DNA from: Fidelibacterota bacterium
GTDB taxonomy: Bacteria; Fidelibacterota; UBA8477; JABMPR01
Direction: 5' to 3'
DNA: 64,000 nt
Assembly (NCBI GenBank): GCA_016844945.1
Contig: JAERTJ010000054.1
Location: 1-64,000, forward strand
Shown in pieces: positions 39,894-50,499 of this stretch. Position numbers and translations under genes: made by a program. Numbering within the stretch: position 1 is the stretch's first letter; every line of letters starts with the position of its first letter. The notes under the pieces were generated by a model. The model was not told the DNA's origin, did no database searches, and saw nothing but the letters and a program-made list of their open reading frames with translations.

Positions 39894-42011
39894 ATGAAAC
39901 GACTCAATCTCTTATCCATCCTTGTACTTCTTACAGCTATTGTTCTTCAATCCTGCCAACAAGGTGAGGTTCGTGCCGTCACCTTTCTTTCTCACAAGCT
40001 TGATTTTACGATAAACGTGGAAAATCATACTGCAACCTTCGTTGACCAGGGGCAAATGCAGACATATGAGGGGGTAAACCTTATATACTTGGCACCTGAT
40101 GTAAAAGTTAGCCTTCTGTCTCTGGATGATAATGATGTAGAGTTTAAACTTTTGGATTCTCTACCATTGGGTGCTGAAAACCCGGAGTTAGCTGCGAATA
40201 TTCTAGCATTAGACCCTCCAGATGATGCATTATGGTTGGTATTTGACCAAAACAGCTCCAAAACGACCAACTTCTTTCTTGAATACTCCGGATTGTTTCA
40301 TGAGGATGTCTCTGAGGTGAAGTTTTCGAATCAGAATGTAGGTCGTGAGGTGACAGGAACTATTCTTGAAAAAGGTGCCTATTTCAGTCCTGCATCCTAC
40401 TACTACCCCCGTGGTGATGATGGTCTCATGAGTTTTGAGTTGACCGTTACCATACCATCAGACTGGGAATCAATTGCTGATGGAAACAGTACAGCCAGTG
40501 TGGTTGCCGGAGATACAAAAATTCAGAGCTGGAAGAATCCTTATCAATCGGATGGTCTCATGTTTATGGCAGCTCCGTTTGCAGTAAAGCATGCAAAAGC
40601 TGGAGACGTGGACATCTACTGTTATTTCTTTGAAGAGGATACCAGTCTGTTTGAGACCTATTTGCCCGCCACGGTTGATTATATGAACATGTATTCAGAA
40701 ATGATTGGTCCCTATCCCTATAAGCGTTTCACGGTTGCAGAGAATTTTTTCCCAACAGGTTATGGAATGCCAGCTTGGACACTCCTGGGGCAGCAGGTGA
40801 TTCGACTGCCATTTATTGTGATGACTTCTCTGGGACACGAGGTTTTGCACAACTGGTGGGGTAACAGTATCTATGTGGATTATGAAAACGGAAACTGGTG
40901 TGAGGGTCTCACCGTCTATGGTGCAGATTATCGTTATAAACTGAAACGTGGTCCTGCCAGTGCCCGTGATTACCGCAAAGACATCCTCAAACAATACAAA
41001 AGTTATGTAACTGACGAAAATGAGTTTCCAGTTCGAGAGTTTCAGGCGCGTCACAATGCCGAGAGTCGTACCATTGGCTATAATAAAACCATGATGATCT
41101 TTCATATGATTGAAGAAGTCATTGGTGAAAAAGCATTTTTCCAGGCCTGGCGGAATGTTTATAAACAACACAAAGGCCAGAAGGTTTCGTGGGAGCAGTG
41201 GTTGGCTGCCTATGAACAGGCTTCCGGTGAAGACCTGGGGTATATGATTCCACAATGGGTTGATCGAGTGGGTGCTGCTAAAATCAGTGTGGAGCTTCTG
41301 GAAAAGGAATTCACCGATACGCAGACCCGGATCAAATTTCGGGTCACTCAACCTGAGAATGATAGGTATGAGCTACAAATACCTGTGAAGTTCACGGGTG
41401 TTGAAGATCAGGATGCCATCATCGATGTAAGGGAGGCTCAAGTCGATTTCGAATATACTCTGGAGGGTAAAGTAACTGCTTTTGAGCTGGATCCGGATTA
41501 CAACCTATTCAGACATCTCTATCCCCAGGAAATTGAAGCAACGGTCGCAGCAGCCATGGGAGCACCCGAAAAGCATTTCTGGTATTATAATGAAGCGGAG
41601 AAGGATGTGCTTAAGACCTTCGGTGACGCACTCACTGAAGGAGATGTAACACCGGCATCAGTGAATGATGTAGTCACTGCAGGACTGGAAGGCAATTATG
41701 CCATTTTTGCATTAAATCCCACTCAGTTGCCCCAGGGACTTTCAGAGCAAATTGAAATGGATGAGACTACCATTACCATCAATGGAACAGACCACCCCAG
41801 AGAAGGGCATACCTTTGTCTTGAGTTCAGAGGAAGAGGAAATCGCAGCCAAGATGCTGGTCGTGTTGTCAGATGATCCTGGGTCCCTGCCACGGATTGGA
41901 CAATTGATACCTCATTATGGCAAATACTCTTACCTGGTGTTCAAGGGGTCACGCAATATTGCCAAGGGTCAGTGGCCGGCCCTGACGAGCCCGTTGAGAG
42001 TTAACCTGTAA
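39894..42011 (+). CDS. M1 aminopeptidase-like secreted/lipoprotein
   Basis: Lipobox-like LQSCQQG; GHEVLHNWWGNSIYVDYENGNWCEGLTVYGADY (HExxHx18E). Confidence 0.88.
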   Translation: MKRLNLLSILVLLTAIVLQSCQQGEVRAVTFLSHKLDFTINVENHTATFVDQGQMQTYEGVNLIYLAPDVKVSLLSLDDNDVEFKLLDSLPLGAENPELAANILALDPPDDALWLVFDQNSSKTTNFFLEYSGLFHEDVSEVKFSNQNVGREVTGTILEKGAYFSPASYYYPRGDDGLMSFELTVTIPSDWESIADGNSTASVVAGDTKIQSWKNPYQSDGLMFMAAPFAVKHAKAGDVDIYCYFFEEDTSLFETYLPATVDYMNMYSEMIGPYPYKRFTVAENFFPTGYGMPAWTLLGQQVIRLPFIVMTSLGHEVLHNWWGNSIYVDYENGNWCEGLTVYGADYRYKLKRGPASARDYRKDILKQYKSYVTDENEFPVREFQARHNAESRTIGYNKTMMIFHMIEEVIGEKAFFQAWRNVYKQHKGQKVSWEQWLAAYEQASGEDLGYMIPQWVDRVGAAKISVELLEKEFTDTQTRIKFRVTQPENDRYELQIPVKFTGVEDQDAIIDVREAQVDFEYTLEGKVTAFELDPDYNLFRHLYPQEIEATVAAAMGAPEKHFWYYNEAEKDVLKTFGDALTEGDVTPASVNDVVTAGLEGNYAIFALNPTQLPQGLSEQIEMDETTITINGTDHPREGHTFVLSSEEEEIAAKMLVVLSDDPGSLPRIGQLIPHYGKYSYLVFKGSRNIAKGQWPALTSPLRVNL

Positions 42012-42246
42012 TTCGCAGTTAAAACGGTTTGGCTTTGAGGTGATCAAAGCCCAGGAACCTTTGTGGGCTGGGGTTACAGGCTGATCCTCAAATCTGGGAA
42101 ATGACTTCACAATGATTGGAATCCGGGCTGCTGTGGGTTGTTTTTAGATAGTAAGGGCGACAAAACCACTTGGTTTTACCTCAAACCACCCATTTTAATC
42201 ACCATGTTTTTCATTAAATGTCTTTTATTGTGGCATCGGATTTGCT

Positions 42247-42276
42247 ATTATTCGACCGATCGTTCGAATAATCGAA
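42247..42276. promoter_or_regulatory. Candidate TetR autoregulatory operator
   Basis: ATTATTCGA-8 nt-TCGAATAAT perfect arms, nested TTCGA/TCGAA, ~20 bp upstream of the TetR ATG. Confidence 0.55.
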
Positions 42277-42292
42277 CATAAGGTTAGGGACT

Positions 42293-42892
42293 ATGAAACA
42301 AAACACTATTAAAGCAGATCGAAAATCAGCAGAGCGCGCAGCACGCAAAGAGTTGATTTTACAGGGTGCCCTGGCCGTTTTTAAGGAAAAAGGTTTAGAG
42401 GGGGCGAAGATCGATGAGATCGCGCGGGTTTCTGGTTTCGGGAAAGCCACGCTTTATTATTACTTCACCTCAAAAGAAGAGATTTTTAATGCCCTCCTCC
42501 TCCATGGTTGGCTAAGTCTCTGGCAGGAACTTGAAGAAACAGCAATGGGTGGTGACAGCCCACGTGCTACTTTCATTTCAATGTTAAAAAAAATAGCAGA
42601 GACGGTGAATACCGACCGTCCCCTCTACGAATTCCTTTTTCAAGCACCACAATCGTTTTCAGCAGAAGAGAATCAGCGGGCTGAGTGGAAAGCCTATCAG
42701 AACCGCTTATATAAAGTTTTAACTCAGCTCATTGAACAGGGTGTTGAGGAAGGTGAGTTTCCAAAAATGGAACCCCGCTTAATCCTGAAGGCAATGGGTG
42801 GTCTGTTTCATGGTCTTGTCTTTTGGGGCAAGGATCGTAATTCTATTACTGAGAATGAAATTGAGGAAATGCTCGGCAACCTGCTGGGCTGA
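42293..42892 (+). CDS. TetR/AcrR family transcriptional regulator
   Basis: ILQGALAVFKEKGLEGAKIDEIARVSGFGKATLYYYFTSKEEIF. Confidence 0.95.
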   Translation: MKQNTIKADRKSAERAARKELILQGALAVFKEKGLEGAKIDEIARVSGFGKATLYYYFTSKEEIFNALLLHGWLSLWQELEETAMGGDSPRATFISMLKKIAETVNTDRPLYEFLFQAPQSFSAEENQRAEWKAYQNRLYKVLTQLIEQGVEEGEFPKMEPRLILKAMGGLFHGLVFWGKDRNSITENEIEEMLGNLLG

Positions 42893-42990
42893 TTACCGAT
42901 TTATACATTTTAGTCTAATTAAGTGCTTATAGCTATATTGAACAATACAAACAGTTATCTATGTCAATAAATACAATAGGAGACATTTCC

Positions 42991-44697
42991 ATGAAAAGAA
43001 ACGCTACAATTTTTACAATAATCCTTTTGATGATGGCTTTTAGCCTTTCCTTTGGACAGGCTTATACAGAAGATTTTGAAGATGGTGATATCAGTGAATG
43101 GCAGCAGTATCGTATCGATGAAGAAATGATACAAGCTGTTGACATGACCAGTGCACCCTCCATCCTGGTTGGTGGCGGCGACAAGGTTGGTTACATACAG
43201 GATCTTGATTATTCATATTCAGGAGCTGCAATCCTTCTTGATGGTGAAGTAATGGATCAAAACTATACGGTTGAAGCAGATGTCTATGTCTATGAAAATG
43301 CAACCACATCAGCCTATACGGGTTTGGTAGCTTATGCTGACTCATCCCACCAGGGACCACATTCTCATGGCTACTATGTCAAGTTGGTTGCAGACTTTGA
43401 TGGTGACAACCGATTCCGTTTATATAACAACCAACTCGATTTCAGTACTTTCAGCTATACGTTCAGCAATACCATTGATGCCTCTGGTGTAGATAAAACA
43501 GAGGGTTGGCACCACATGAAGGTTGTGGTTAATACAAACCCTGCAGACAGTTCTGTTTCCTACCAGTGTTTCTATGATGAAATTGACCTGGGAACCTATG
43601 TAGATGACAGTGATGGCAATACCTATATGGGTCAACCCGGTGTGTTTGCCTTCCAGCAAAACGGTGTAGATGGTCTGGCAGGCTATTTTGATAACTTTGT
43701 CGTTGAACCAAATAGCAGTTCAGGCCTGAACCATGCAGAAGATTTTGAGGATTCAGATGTGAGTGAGTGGCAGCAGTATCGTATCGATGAAGAAATGATA
43801 CAGGCTGTTGATATGACCAGCGCACCAGCTATTCTGGTCGGTGGTGGAGATAAAGTTGGATACATTCAAGATATTGATAATTCCTACTCGGGAGCTGCGA
43901 TTTTACTCACTGGCGAATCGACTTTTATGGACTATACCGTTGAAGCGGATGTCTATGTATATGAGAATGCGACAACATCAGCCTACACTGGCATTGTTGC
44001 CTCTGCAGACTCATCACATCAGGGACCACATTCACACGGATATTATGTAAAATTAGTTGCAGACTTTGATGGTGACAACCGTTTCCGCTTATATAACAAC
44101 CAACTTGATTTTAGTACTTTCAGCTATACGTTTAATAACACCATTGATGCCTCTGGTGTCGATAAAACTGAAGGCTGGCACCACATGAAGGTTGTGGTCA
44201 GTACCGACATGACGGACAGCACCGTTTCATACCAATGTTTCTATGATGAAATTGACCTGGGAACCTATGTAGATGACAGTGAAGGTCGTGCTTATATGGG
44301 TCAACCAGGTTTGTTTGCATTCCAGCAAAATGGTGTAGATGGATTAGCTGGTTATTTTGACAACTATATGGTCTATGCGAATTCCACTTCAATCGACAAG
44401 CCCTTCGAGAGTCGGCCTGTCACTATGAAGATGGAGCAAAACTTCCCCAATCCCTTCAACCCATCAACAACGATTACTTTTGATGTGCATGAAAGCGGGG
44501 AAACCTCACTGAGAATATTTAATGTTCGTGGTGAAACCGTTGCTACCCTGGCTCAAGGTCATATTCAGCCTGGAAGCTATCAGCTCACATGGGATGGAAA
44601 AAATGACAGAGGTCAATTGGTGGCTGCAGGGTCCTATATCGCAGTCCTGACCAAAGGCAGCGAACAGGTCAGCCGTAGCATGCTCCTGTTGAAATAA
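42991..44697 (+). CDS. Secreted protein with two near-identical LamG/concanavalin-like domains and T9SS-type FlgD-like C-terminal domain
   Basis: Signal peptide after ATG 42991; 223-aa tandem repeat; C-term MEQNFPNPFNPSTTITFDV...NGKNDRGQLVAAGSYIAVL type. Confidence 0.85.
   Translation: MKRNATIFTIILLMMAFSLSFGQAYTEDFEDGDISEWQQYRIDEEMIQAVDMTSAPSILVGGGDKVGYIQDLDYSYSGAAILLDGEVMDQNYTVEADVYVYENATTSAYTGLVAYADSSHQGPHSHGYYVKLVADFDGDNRFRLYNNQLDFSTFSYTFSNTIDASGVDKTEGWHHMKVVVNTNPADSSVSYQCFYDEIDLGTYVDDSDGNTYMGQPGVFAFQQNGVDGLAGYFDNFVVEPNSSSGLNHAEDFEDSDVSEWQQYRIDEEMIQAVDMTSAPAILVGGGDKVGYIQDIDNSYSGAAILLTGESTFMDYTVEADVYVYENATTSAYTGIVASADSSHQGPHSHGYYVKLVADFDGDNRFRLYNNQLDFSTFSYTFNNTIDASGVDKTEGWHHMKVVVSTDMTDSTVSYQCFYDEIDLGTYVDDSEGRAYMGQPGLFAFQQNGVDGLAGYFDNYMVYANSTSIDKPFESRPVTMKMEQNFPNPFNPSTTITFDVHESGETSLRIFNVRGETVATLAQGHIQPGSYQLTWDGKNDRGQLVAAGSYIAVLTKGSEQVSRSMLLLK
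43067..43735 (+). repeat. Internal tandem duplication, copy 1 (669-bp period)
   Basis: EDFEDGDISEWQQYRIDEEMIQAVDMTSAPSILVGGGDKVGYIQD... Confidence 0.85.
43736..44390 (+). repeat. Internal tandem duplication, copy 2
   Basis: EDFEDSDVSEWQQYRIDEEMIQAVDMTSAPAILVGGGDKVGYIQD... Confidence 0.85.
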
Positions 44698-44710
44698 ATG
44701 AAAAACTATC

Positions 44711-44735
44711 AGACCGCCTCTTTTTGAGGCGGTCT
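44711..44735. terminator. Strong GC hairpin between 578-aa gene and TonB receptor
   Basis: AGACCGCCTC-TTTTT-GAGGCGGTCT perfect 10-bp stem. Confidence 0.6.
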
Positions 44736-44746
44736 GTCACTATTCT

Positions 44747-47383
44747 ATGAAAATTGTTGCTCGCCCACTTCTGGTACTTCTTTTTCTAAGCCAACTCACT
44801 TTTGCCGGTGTTGGTGGAAAACTATCTGGTACCATCACCGCATCAGACCAGGGAGAAATGACAGGTGTCAATGTCGTTATTGAAGGTACCTCCATGGGGA
44901 CAGCTACCGACAATTATGGCGACTATTTCATCCTGAATGTCCCACCAGGAACCTACACCATCAAATTCATGATGATCGGTTATAAAACGGCGGTTCATCA
45001 GGATGTGCAGGTTGTCTCCGATTTTACCACCAAAATAAATGTAGTCCTGGAACCCAGTTCACTGGATGCCCGGGAAGAAGTCTTTGTTGTGGCTACCCGC
45101 CCGTTGATTCAAAGAGATGCCACAGCTACTATTCGGGTAATTAGTGCCGATGATATCATCTCTATGCCAGTGGACAACTTTAAAGATGTGTTGGCGACCC
45201 AGGCAGGTTTTACAACCGATGAGAGTGGCGGAATTCACGTTCGCGGTGGTCGTACCAAAGAAATTCTTTATATGATCGATGGTGTCATTGTCAGAGATCC
45301 TTTGGAGGGTGATTTCAGCGGAACATTAAATCAAAACGCTATCCAAGAACTCACCGTCATCAGTGGAACCTTTAATGCTGAATATGGCCAGGCTATGTCC
45401 TCCGTGGTCAATATTGTGACCAAAGAAGGTGGTGAGGATTTTCACGGTAGATTTGAATACACCACAGATCAACTCAATGAATCATCCTATCATGAGCGAG
45501 GAGCGTTCGAATATCTTGACTCAGCATATGCCATGGTTGATTCATATTTTGTATATGTAGATCTGAGAGATTCGCTCTTCAATTTCTACAACAATTCTCC
45601 AGATGATTTTTACCCTCGGACCCTCATACCTCTTTTCGATATCCCCATTAGAGGTCGAACCAGCATTAGTTTTGGTGGTCCGTTGTTCGGGAAGACCAGT
45701 TATTTCGCATCAGCTTTTTACGGTACAGCAGACAGTCCTCTGCCCCATGGTGTAGACATCAAACAGGACGTTCAGCTAAAGTTGAGCAACCAGTTCACTC
45801 AGAAAACAAAACTAACAGTCCATTTACACAGTTCAAACCGACTCTATCAAAACTACTCACATGTCTGGAAATACAGACCCAGTTACAACACACATACACT
45901 GAGAACAAATGACCGAGTTTCACTGTCTTTAACCCAGAGTCTTTCTGCAGCTTTTTTCCATAACATTCATGTGTCAACACAATGGGTGGGCACTAAAACA
46001 GGTGTACAAGACCTCCTACCGGAAGCCTATAACAAGCCTTTGAAAGACAAGCATAACTTTTACAATTCAGGTACAAGTGGGATATACAAGGACAACCGCA
46101 GCCGGACCAACAGTGTTGATTTTAATGCAACCTACCATGCCAGCTCCAGCCAAATGATCAAAACGGGTATGACCTATTCGGCCCATGAACTGAATATTTA
46201 TAATGTGGAAGATCCATGGCCACAGGGGTCAAACTTTGAAGATGATACAACCTTTACTCCCAGTGAATTGTCCTTTTACATACAGGATAAAATAGAATTA
46301 AGCTATTTAATTCTGAACCTGGGTCTTAGATATGACCAGATCAACCCCCAGATCGGTATGTGGGAAAACATCTCCCGCTTCGCCGTCTGGGACTCTACCG
46401 TTGACAATTGGGTTACTGCTCCCGTCGTGGAGACAAAACCCGAAGCAAAGATTAGCCCGAGAATTGGATTGGCTTATCCTGTCACAGAGAATACGGTCTT
46501 TCATTTTTCTTATGGTCACTTTTTCCAATCTCCTGACTTCAATTCTATGACCTATAATGCGCAAAAAGACATCAGCTCTGCGTTACCCCTGGTTGGAAAT
46601 GCTGGAACCAAACCCCAGAAGACAGTGGCTTTTGAGGTCGGTGTGAAACAAGCGCTTTCTCCCATTACACGTTTGAGTGCAACAGCCTGGTCTAAAGACA
46701 TCAGAGATCTGCTCTCAACCCAATATTTTAGAATCATTTCTATTCCTGCTGTTATTTATACCAATACTGACTATGCCAGCGTAAAAGGTGTGGACGTCAG
46801 TCTGGACAGACAGTTTGGTGGGAATTTTGGTGCCAATATCAGCTACACGCTTTCCGTGGCGCGGGGTAACAATTCCAGCCCAATCGCCGGCTATTTCTCA
46901 GCAGTCGAAATTGAAGAAGTGCCTCACAAAGAGTATTTCCTGGATTTTGATCAACGTCACGATCTTGCTGTTAATCTGTCCTTTAAAACAGGGAACAAAC
47001 AAGGTCTCTATCTCGCAGGGTTTTACCCCTTCTCTGGGATAAATGCTGATCTACTGGTTAATGCATCCAGCGGGTTGCCATACACCCCGATTATTGACCC
47101 AACCATTCGGGTGGAAGTTAACTCTGCCAGGAAACCCTGGACCTATAGCCTCGACTTACGTGTCAGGAAACAGCTGTCTGTTGGTGGTCTTCAACCGGGC
47201 CTGTTGCTTGAAATTATGAATTTAACGAATCATGAAAATGTACTTTTTGTAAACCCACGTACAGGAAACCCATTTGATCAGGGTCAATCAGGTCTGGTGG
47301 GGGGTGGAAATGATCTGAATCTCAACCCGGGTAAACTGGGTCCTGGAAGATCAATTAAACTTGGACTAAGTGTAGGTTGGTAA
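44747..47383 (+). CDS. TonB-dependent receptor with N-terminal carboxypeptidase-regulatory-like domain
   Basis: GVNVVIEGTSMGTATDNYGDYFILNVPPGTYTIKFMMIGYK; plug IHVRGGRTKEILYMIDGVIVRDPL; barrel. Confidence 0.92.
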   Translation: MKIVARPLLVLLFLSQLTFAGVGGKLSGTITASDQGEMTGVNVVIEGTSMGTATDNYGDYFILNVPPGTYTIKFMMIGYKTAVHQDVQVVSDFTTKINVVLEPSSLDAREEVFVVATRPLIQRDATATIRVISADDIISMPVDNFKDVLATQAGFTTDESGGIHVRGGRTKEILYMIDGVIVRDPLEGDFSGTLNQNAIQELTVISGTFNAEYGQAMSSVVNIVTKEGGEDFHGRFEYTTDQLNESSYHERGAFEYLDSAYAMVDSYFVYVDLRDSLFNFYNNSPDDFYPRTLIPLFDIPIRGRTSISFGGPLFGKTSYFASAFYGTADSPLPHGVDIKQDVQLKLSNQFTQKTKLTVHLHSSNRLYQNYSHVWKYRPSYNTHTLRTNDRVSLSLTQSLSAAFFHNIHVSTQWVGTKTGVQDLLPEAYNKPLKDKHNFYNSGTSGIYKDNRSRTNSVDFNATYHASSSQMIKTGMTYSAHELNIYNVEDPWPQGSNFEDDTTFTPSELSFYIQDKIELSYLILNLGLRYDQINPQIGMWENISRFAVWDSTVDNWVTAPVVETKPEAKISPRIGLAYPVTENTVFHFSYGHFFQSPDFNSMTYNAQKDISSALPLVGNAGTKPQKTVAFEVGVKQALSPITRLSATAWSKDIRDLLSTQYFRIISIPAVIYTNTDYASVKGVDVSLDRQFGGNFGANISYTLSVARGNNSSPIAGYFSAVEIEEVPHKEYFLDFDQRHDLAVNLSFKTGNKQGLYLAGFYPFSGINADLLVNASSGLPYTPIIDPTIRVEVNSARKPWTYSLDLRVRKQLSVGGLQPGLLLEIMNLTNHENVLFVNPRTGNPFDQGQSGLVGGGNDLNLNPGKLGPGRSIKLGLSVGW

Positions 47384-50300
47384 TGCATAAAAAGATCAGC
47401 ATCTTCGCCCTGTTAATCCTTTTCTCTGTTGGCTTGTCCGCACAGGACTGTACCCCTTGTCATGCATCCAGTAAATCACCCTTTCTGGGAAAACCAGCAG
47501 GCATTTTCCAGAAGTCAGTCGGTGTTATGGATAAAGGCCAGGTTCAGAATAACACGGGAAACTTTGGTGTGCTATCAAGTTTTCATGTCTATTTCACAAA
47601 CGCCTTGCACTGGCCATCGTCTGCAGCTTATGAACGCCAGTACTCATTTGGTCTGGGTCTCATGTTGGGTATCGATAAAAACAATGTGCTTGAGACAGAA
47701 ACCCAGAGTGCATCTAAAATTGTAGACTGGTTACCACCCGATGATGCCCGGGGCCTGGAGTTTTCAGGGAATATTGTCGCCGAATCTGACGACACCCCTT
47801 TTATGGCTAGTAGTGATCTTATCAATACCTGGCCGGACATTGGTTGGCCGGGATACTTCAGGGTAGATGTCAACAGTTTGACACCTGAACAGCTAGCAAG
47901 CCATCCCAGTTCTCTGTCTCTGCCTTATGCGCCAAGTCAGTTTACCTCAGATCGTGATTTGTTTGCCACCTATAATGATGCGTATAGCAATAGTACTGGA
48001 GGTTATGGGATAACGGTGGAACAAACCGCCCATTCCTATGGACGTCCTTATGCTGAAGATTTTGTGTTCTGGGATTTTAAGATATTCAATGATGGTGTAG
48101 ATGATCTGGACAGTATTTATGTTGGTTTTATTGCCAAGTTCAGACCGGATTTTGACAATCATGACTATATCAACTTTATTGATAGTGATGATGATGGCAT
48201 CAAAGACCTCGTATATATTTATGATGTTAACAATACCCGTGATGGTTCCTGGGGAGATACGGATGACCCCATGGGTATGGTTGGTCTCCGGGTCTATGAC
48301 ACACCGGGACAGATGGGGATCACTGATTTCCATCATTTTTCCCATGAGGTGAAACCCACCACAGACCAGGAAATGTGGGCGCTCATGACCAGTGATCGTA
48401 CAAGTGACTCCTTAATAGATCCTAACTACTATTTCCACGGTAGTGATCCGCGTATCGATTATACTGGAACTGATTCCATTGGGTTTTATTATCCTGAATA
48501 CTCTGATGTTGGAGAAGATGCCCGAGTCGGAGGTGCTGTTGATTATGTGATTTCCTGTGGTCCCTTTGACCTAAAAGCAGATTCCATGGTCACGTTATCC
48601 ATGGGTATTATTATGGGTGATGCAGGAGAAGTTGCCAATAATCCTGATGTAACCGATCTCATGAACAACACTGAGATAGCAAATCAGATGTACAGGCTTT
48701 ATTTCCAGGGTGCTGGACCTCCAGACCCCCCAACGGTACATGCCATTCCAGGAGACCAACGCGTCAAATTGTATTGGGACGCAGCATCAGAGTCATCAGT
48801 TGATGTGTGGAACGGCGAGAATGATTTTGAAGGCTATCGCGTGTTTCGGAGTACGGATAAAGGATTAACCTGGGGTAACCCCATTACAGATAGATATGGT
48901 AATACCGTAGGATATCATCCAATTGCCCAATTTGACTATACAGAAGATGAGGATATCGAACGTTTTGGTGTGGAAATCTCCGGGTTGGACCCACTATATC
49001 CTCAAAATCTTGGGGATAATACAGGTCTGGCACACAGCTTTGTAGATTCAAACCTGATCAATGGTGTGGAGTACTGGTACTGTGTTTCCGCCTATGACAA
49101 AGGTGTTCAGCATTCTAATCCGGATAGCTCAATACAATCCTATATGAATGGATTGGGACAATCGTGGCACGAGATTCATACTGTCAGGGTTACACCGGGT
49201 AAAACAGCCACGGATTTGTACTATGGAAGCAACAGTGAACTTCAGGTAACCAATGGAATTTGCGACGGTCTTGTGCGTCTTGAATTCGAAGACGAGGATC
49301 AACTGCTTGATCATGACTATGAATTGCTCTTTGATGCTCTCCCATATATAGATGAAATGGGCGATACACTCGAGGGGATAGGTATTTGGCTCACAGACCT
49401 TTCCACACAGGACACGCTTATTTATGGTCGTCGGATTGGTGATAATACGGACACCAATACAGTCGTTATGGATGGATTTATTCTTCACATTGAAAATGCT
49501 GAAGGTGGTCTAAAGGAACTGGGGTGGACAAAGGTTGCAGGAGATACCTGTACCTTTGATTGGCGTATTCATAGCATGTATCCAAACCTCATACCATCAG
49601 GACAGGCTGTTGGTGATGTTTTTGAAACGTTTGATGATTGGCGTTTAACCGTTGATTATGACGTTGGTGTAGAGGCTGATTGGCTGGATGCGTTCACAGG
49701 TGATTATAGTGATCAAACCCAACATTTGCCCTTACGAGCAGAGGTCGTCACAGACCCAGACAACCCCATTGATGTGACGGACAATCTGGTTCTGGCTGAA
49801 TTCAGCCATGCCATGCCAGAGGCAATTAGACCCTCCTTTTACAGTCCTCTCGGGTGGGACTTGGTATCCGGTGGTCTTGGCTTTTTATCTGGAAGTCCTG
49901 GTTGGTACGATAAACATGTGGATATGATCATCATGGAGAAGATCGATACTTTGCGTAGAGTCTCTGGTGATTCCACTATTCTGGATACGATTCCCAACTA
50001 TCTGTATCTCCTCACCAACAATAAACCGGACACCTCTTTTAGTGGGAATGTTGGACCAGATATCATTGATGCTGTTGCACCTTCAAATGGGGATCAATTC
50101 ACAATAATTGCCAGTAAGCCTTTCCAGCCGGGTTTTGTTTATCGTTTCAATCCTCTACGCCAGAATGGTACTGCGGACATTGAAGCTGAGGACCCCCTGG
50201 ACAATGTCTATGTTGTGCCTGATCCCTACATCGTTTCCAATGCCTGGGAAACCAACGAGTTTGGCAAAAAACTCATGTTTACCAACCTACCTTCAAATTG

Positions 50301-50499
50301 TACCATAAAGATCTACACCATTTTAGGTGAACATGTTGAAACCATTGAGCATGGTAAAAACACGACATCTACTGAAGGTTATGCCTTTTGGAACATGCGT
50401 ACGCGAAATGATCAGTTTATTGCACCAGGCGTTTATCTTTTTCATGCTAAAACACCTGATGGTCATGAAACCATGGGAAGGTTTCTGGTGATCAAATGA
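47383..50499 (+). CDS. Large secreted protein with T9SS-type FlgD-like C-terminal domain and N-terminal CXXCH motif
   Basis: MHKKISIFALLILFSVGLSAQDCTPCHASSKS; C-term TIKIYTILGEHVETIEHG...APGVYLFHAKTPDGHETMGRFLVIK. Confidence 0.8.
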   Translation: MHKKISIFALLILFSVGLSAQDCTPCHASSKSPFLGKPAGIFQKSVGVMDKGQVQNNTGNFGVLSSFHVYFTNALHWPSSAAYERQYSFGLGLMLGIDKNNVLETETQSASKIVDWLPPDDARGLEFSGNIVAESDDTPFMASSDLINTWPDIGWPGYFRVDVNSLTPEQLASHPSSLSLPYAPSQFTSDRDLFATYNDAYSNSTGGYGITVEQTAHSYGRPYAEDFVFWDFKIFNDGVDDLDSIYVGFIAKFRPDFDNHDYINFIDSDDDGIKDLVYIYDVNNTRDGSWGDTDDPMGMVGLRVYDTPGQMGITDFHHFSHEVKPTTDQEMWALMTSDRTSDSLIDPNYYFHGSDPRIDYTGTDSIGFYYPEYSDVGEDARVGGAVDYVISCGPFDLKADSMVTLSMGIIMGDAGEVANNPDVTDLMNNTEIANQMYRLYFQGAGPPDPPTVHAIPGDQRVKLYWDAASESSVDVWNGENDFEGYRVFRSTDKGLTWGNPITDRYGNTVGYHPIAQFDYTEDEDIERFGVEISGLDPLYPQNLGDNTGLAHSFVDSNLINGVEYWYCVSAYDKGVQHSNPDSSIQSYMNGLGQSWHEIHTVRVTPGKTATDLYYGSNSELQVTNGICDGLVRLEFEDEDQLLDHDYELLFDALPYIDEMGDTLEGIGIWLTDLSTQDTLIYGRRIGDNTDTNTVVMDGFILHIENAEGGLKELGWTKVAGDTCTFDWRIHSMYPNLIPSGQAVGDVFETFDDWRLTVDYDVGVEADWLDAFTGDYSDQTQHLPLRAEVVTDPDNPIDVTDNLVLAEFSHAMPEAIRPSFYSPLGWDLVSGGLGFLSGSPGWYDKHVDMIIMEKIDTLRRVSGDSTILDTIPNYLYLLTNNKPDTSFSGNVGPDIIDAVAPSNGDQFTIIASKPFQPGFVYRFNPLRQNGTADIEAEDPLDNVYVVPDPYIVSNAWETNEFGKKLMFTNLPSNCTIKIYTILGEHVETIEHGKNTTSTEGYAFWNMRTRNDQFIAPGVYLFHAKTPDGHETMGRFLVIK

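Noticed and set aside
40695-41351. 218-aa minus-strand ORF
   Set aside because: Fully antisense to the well-supported M1 aminopeptidase gene.
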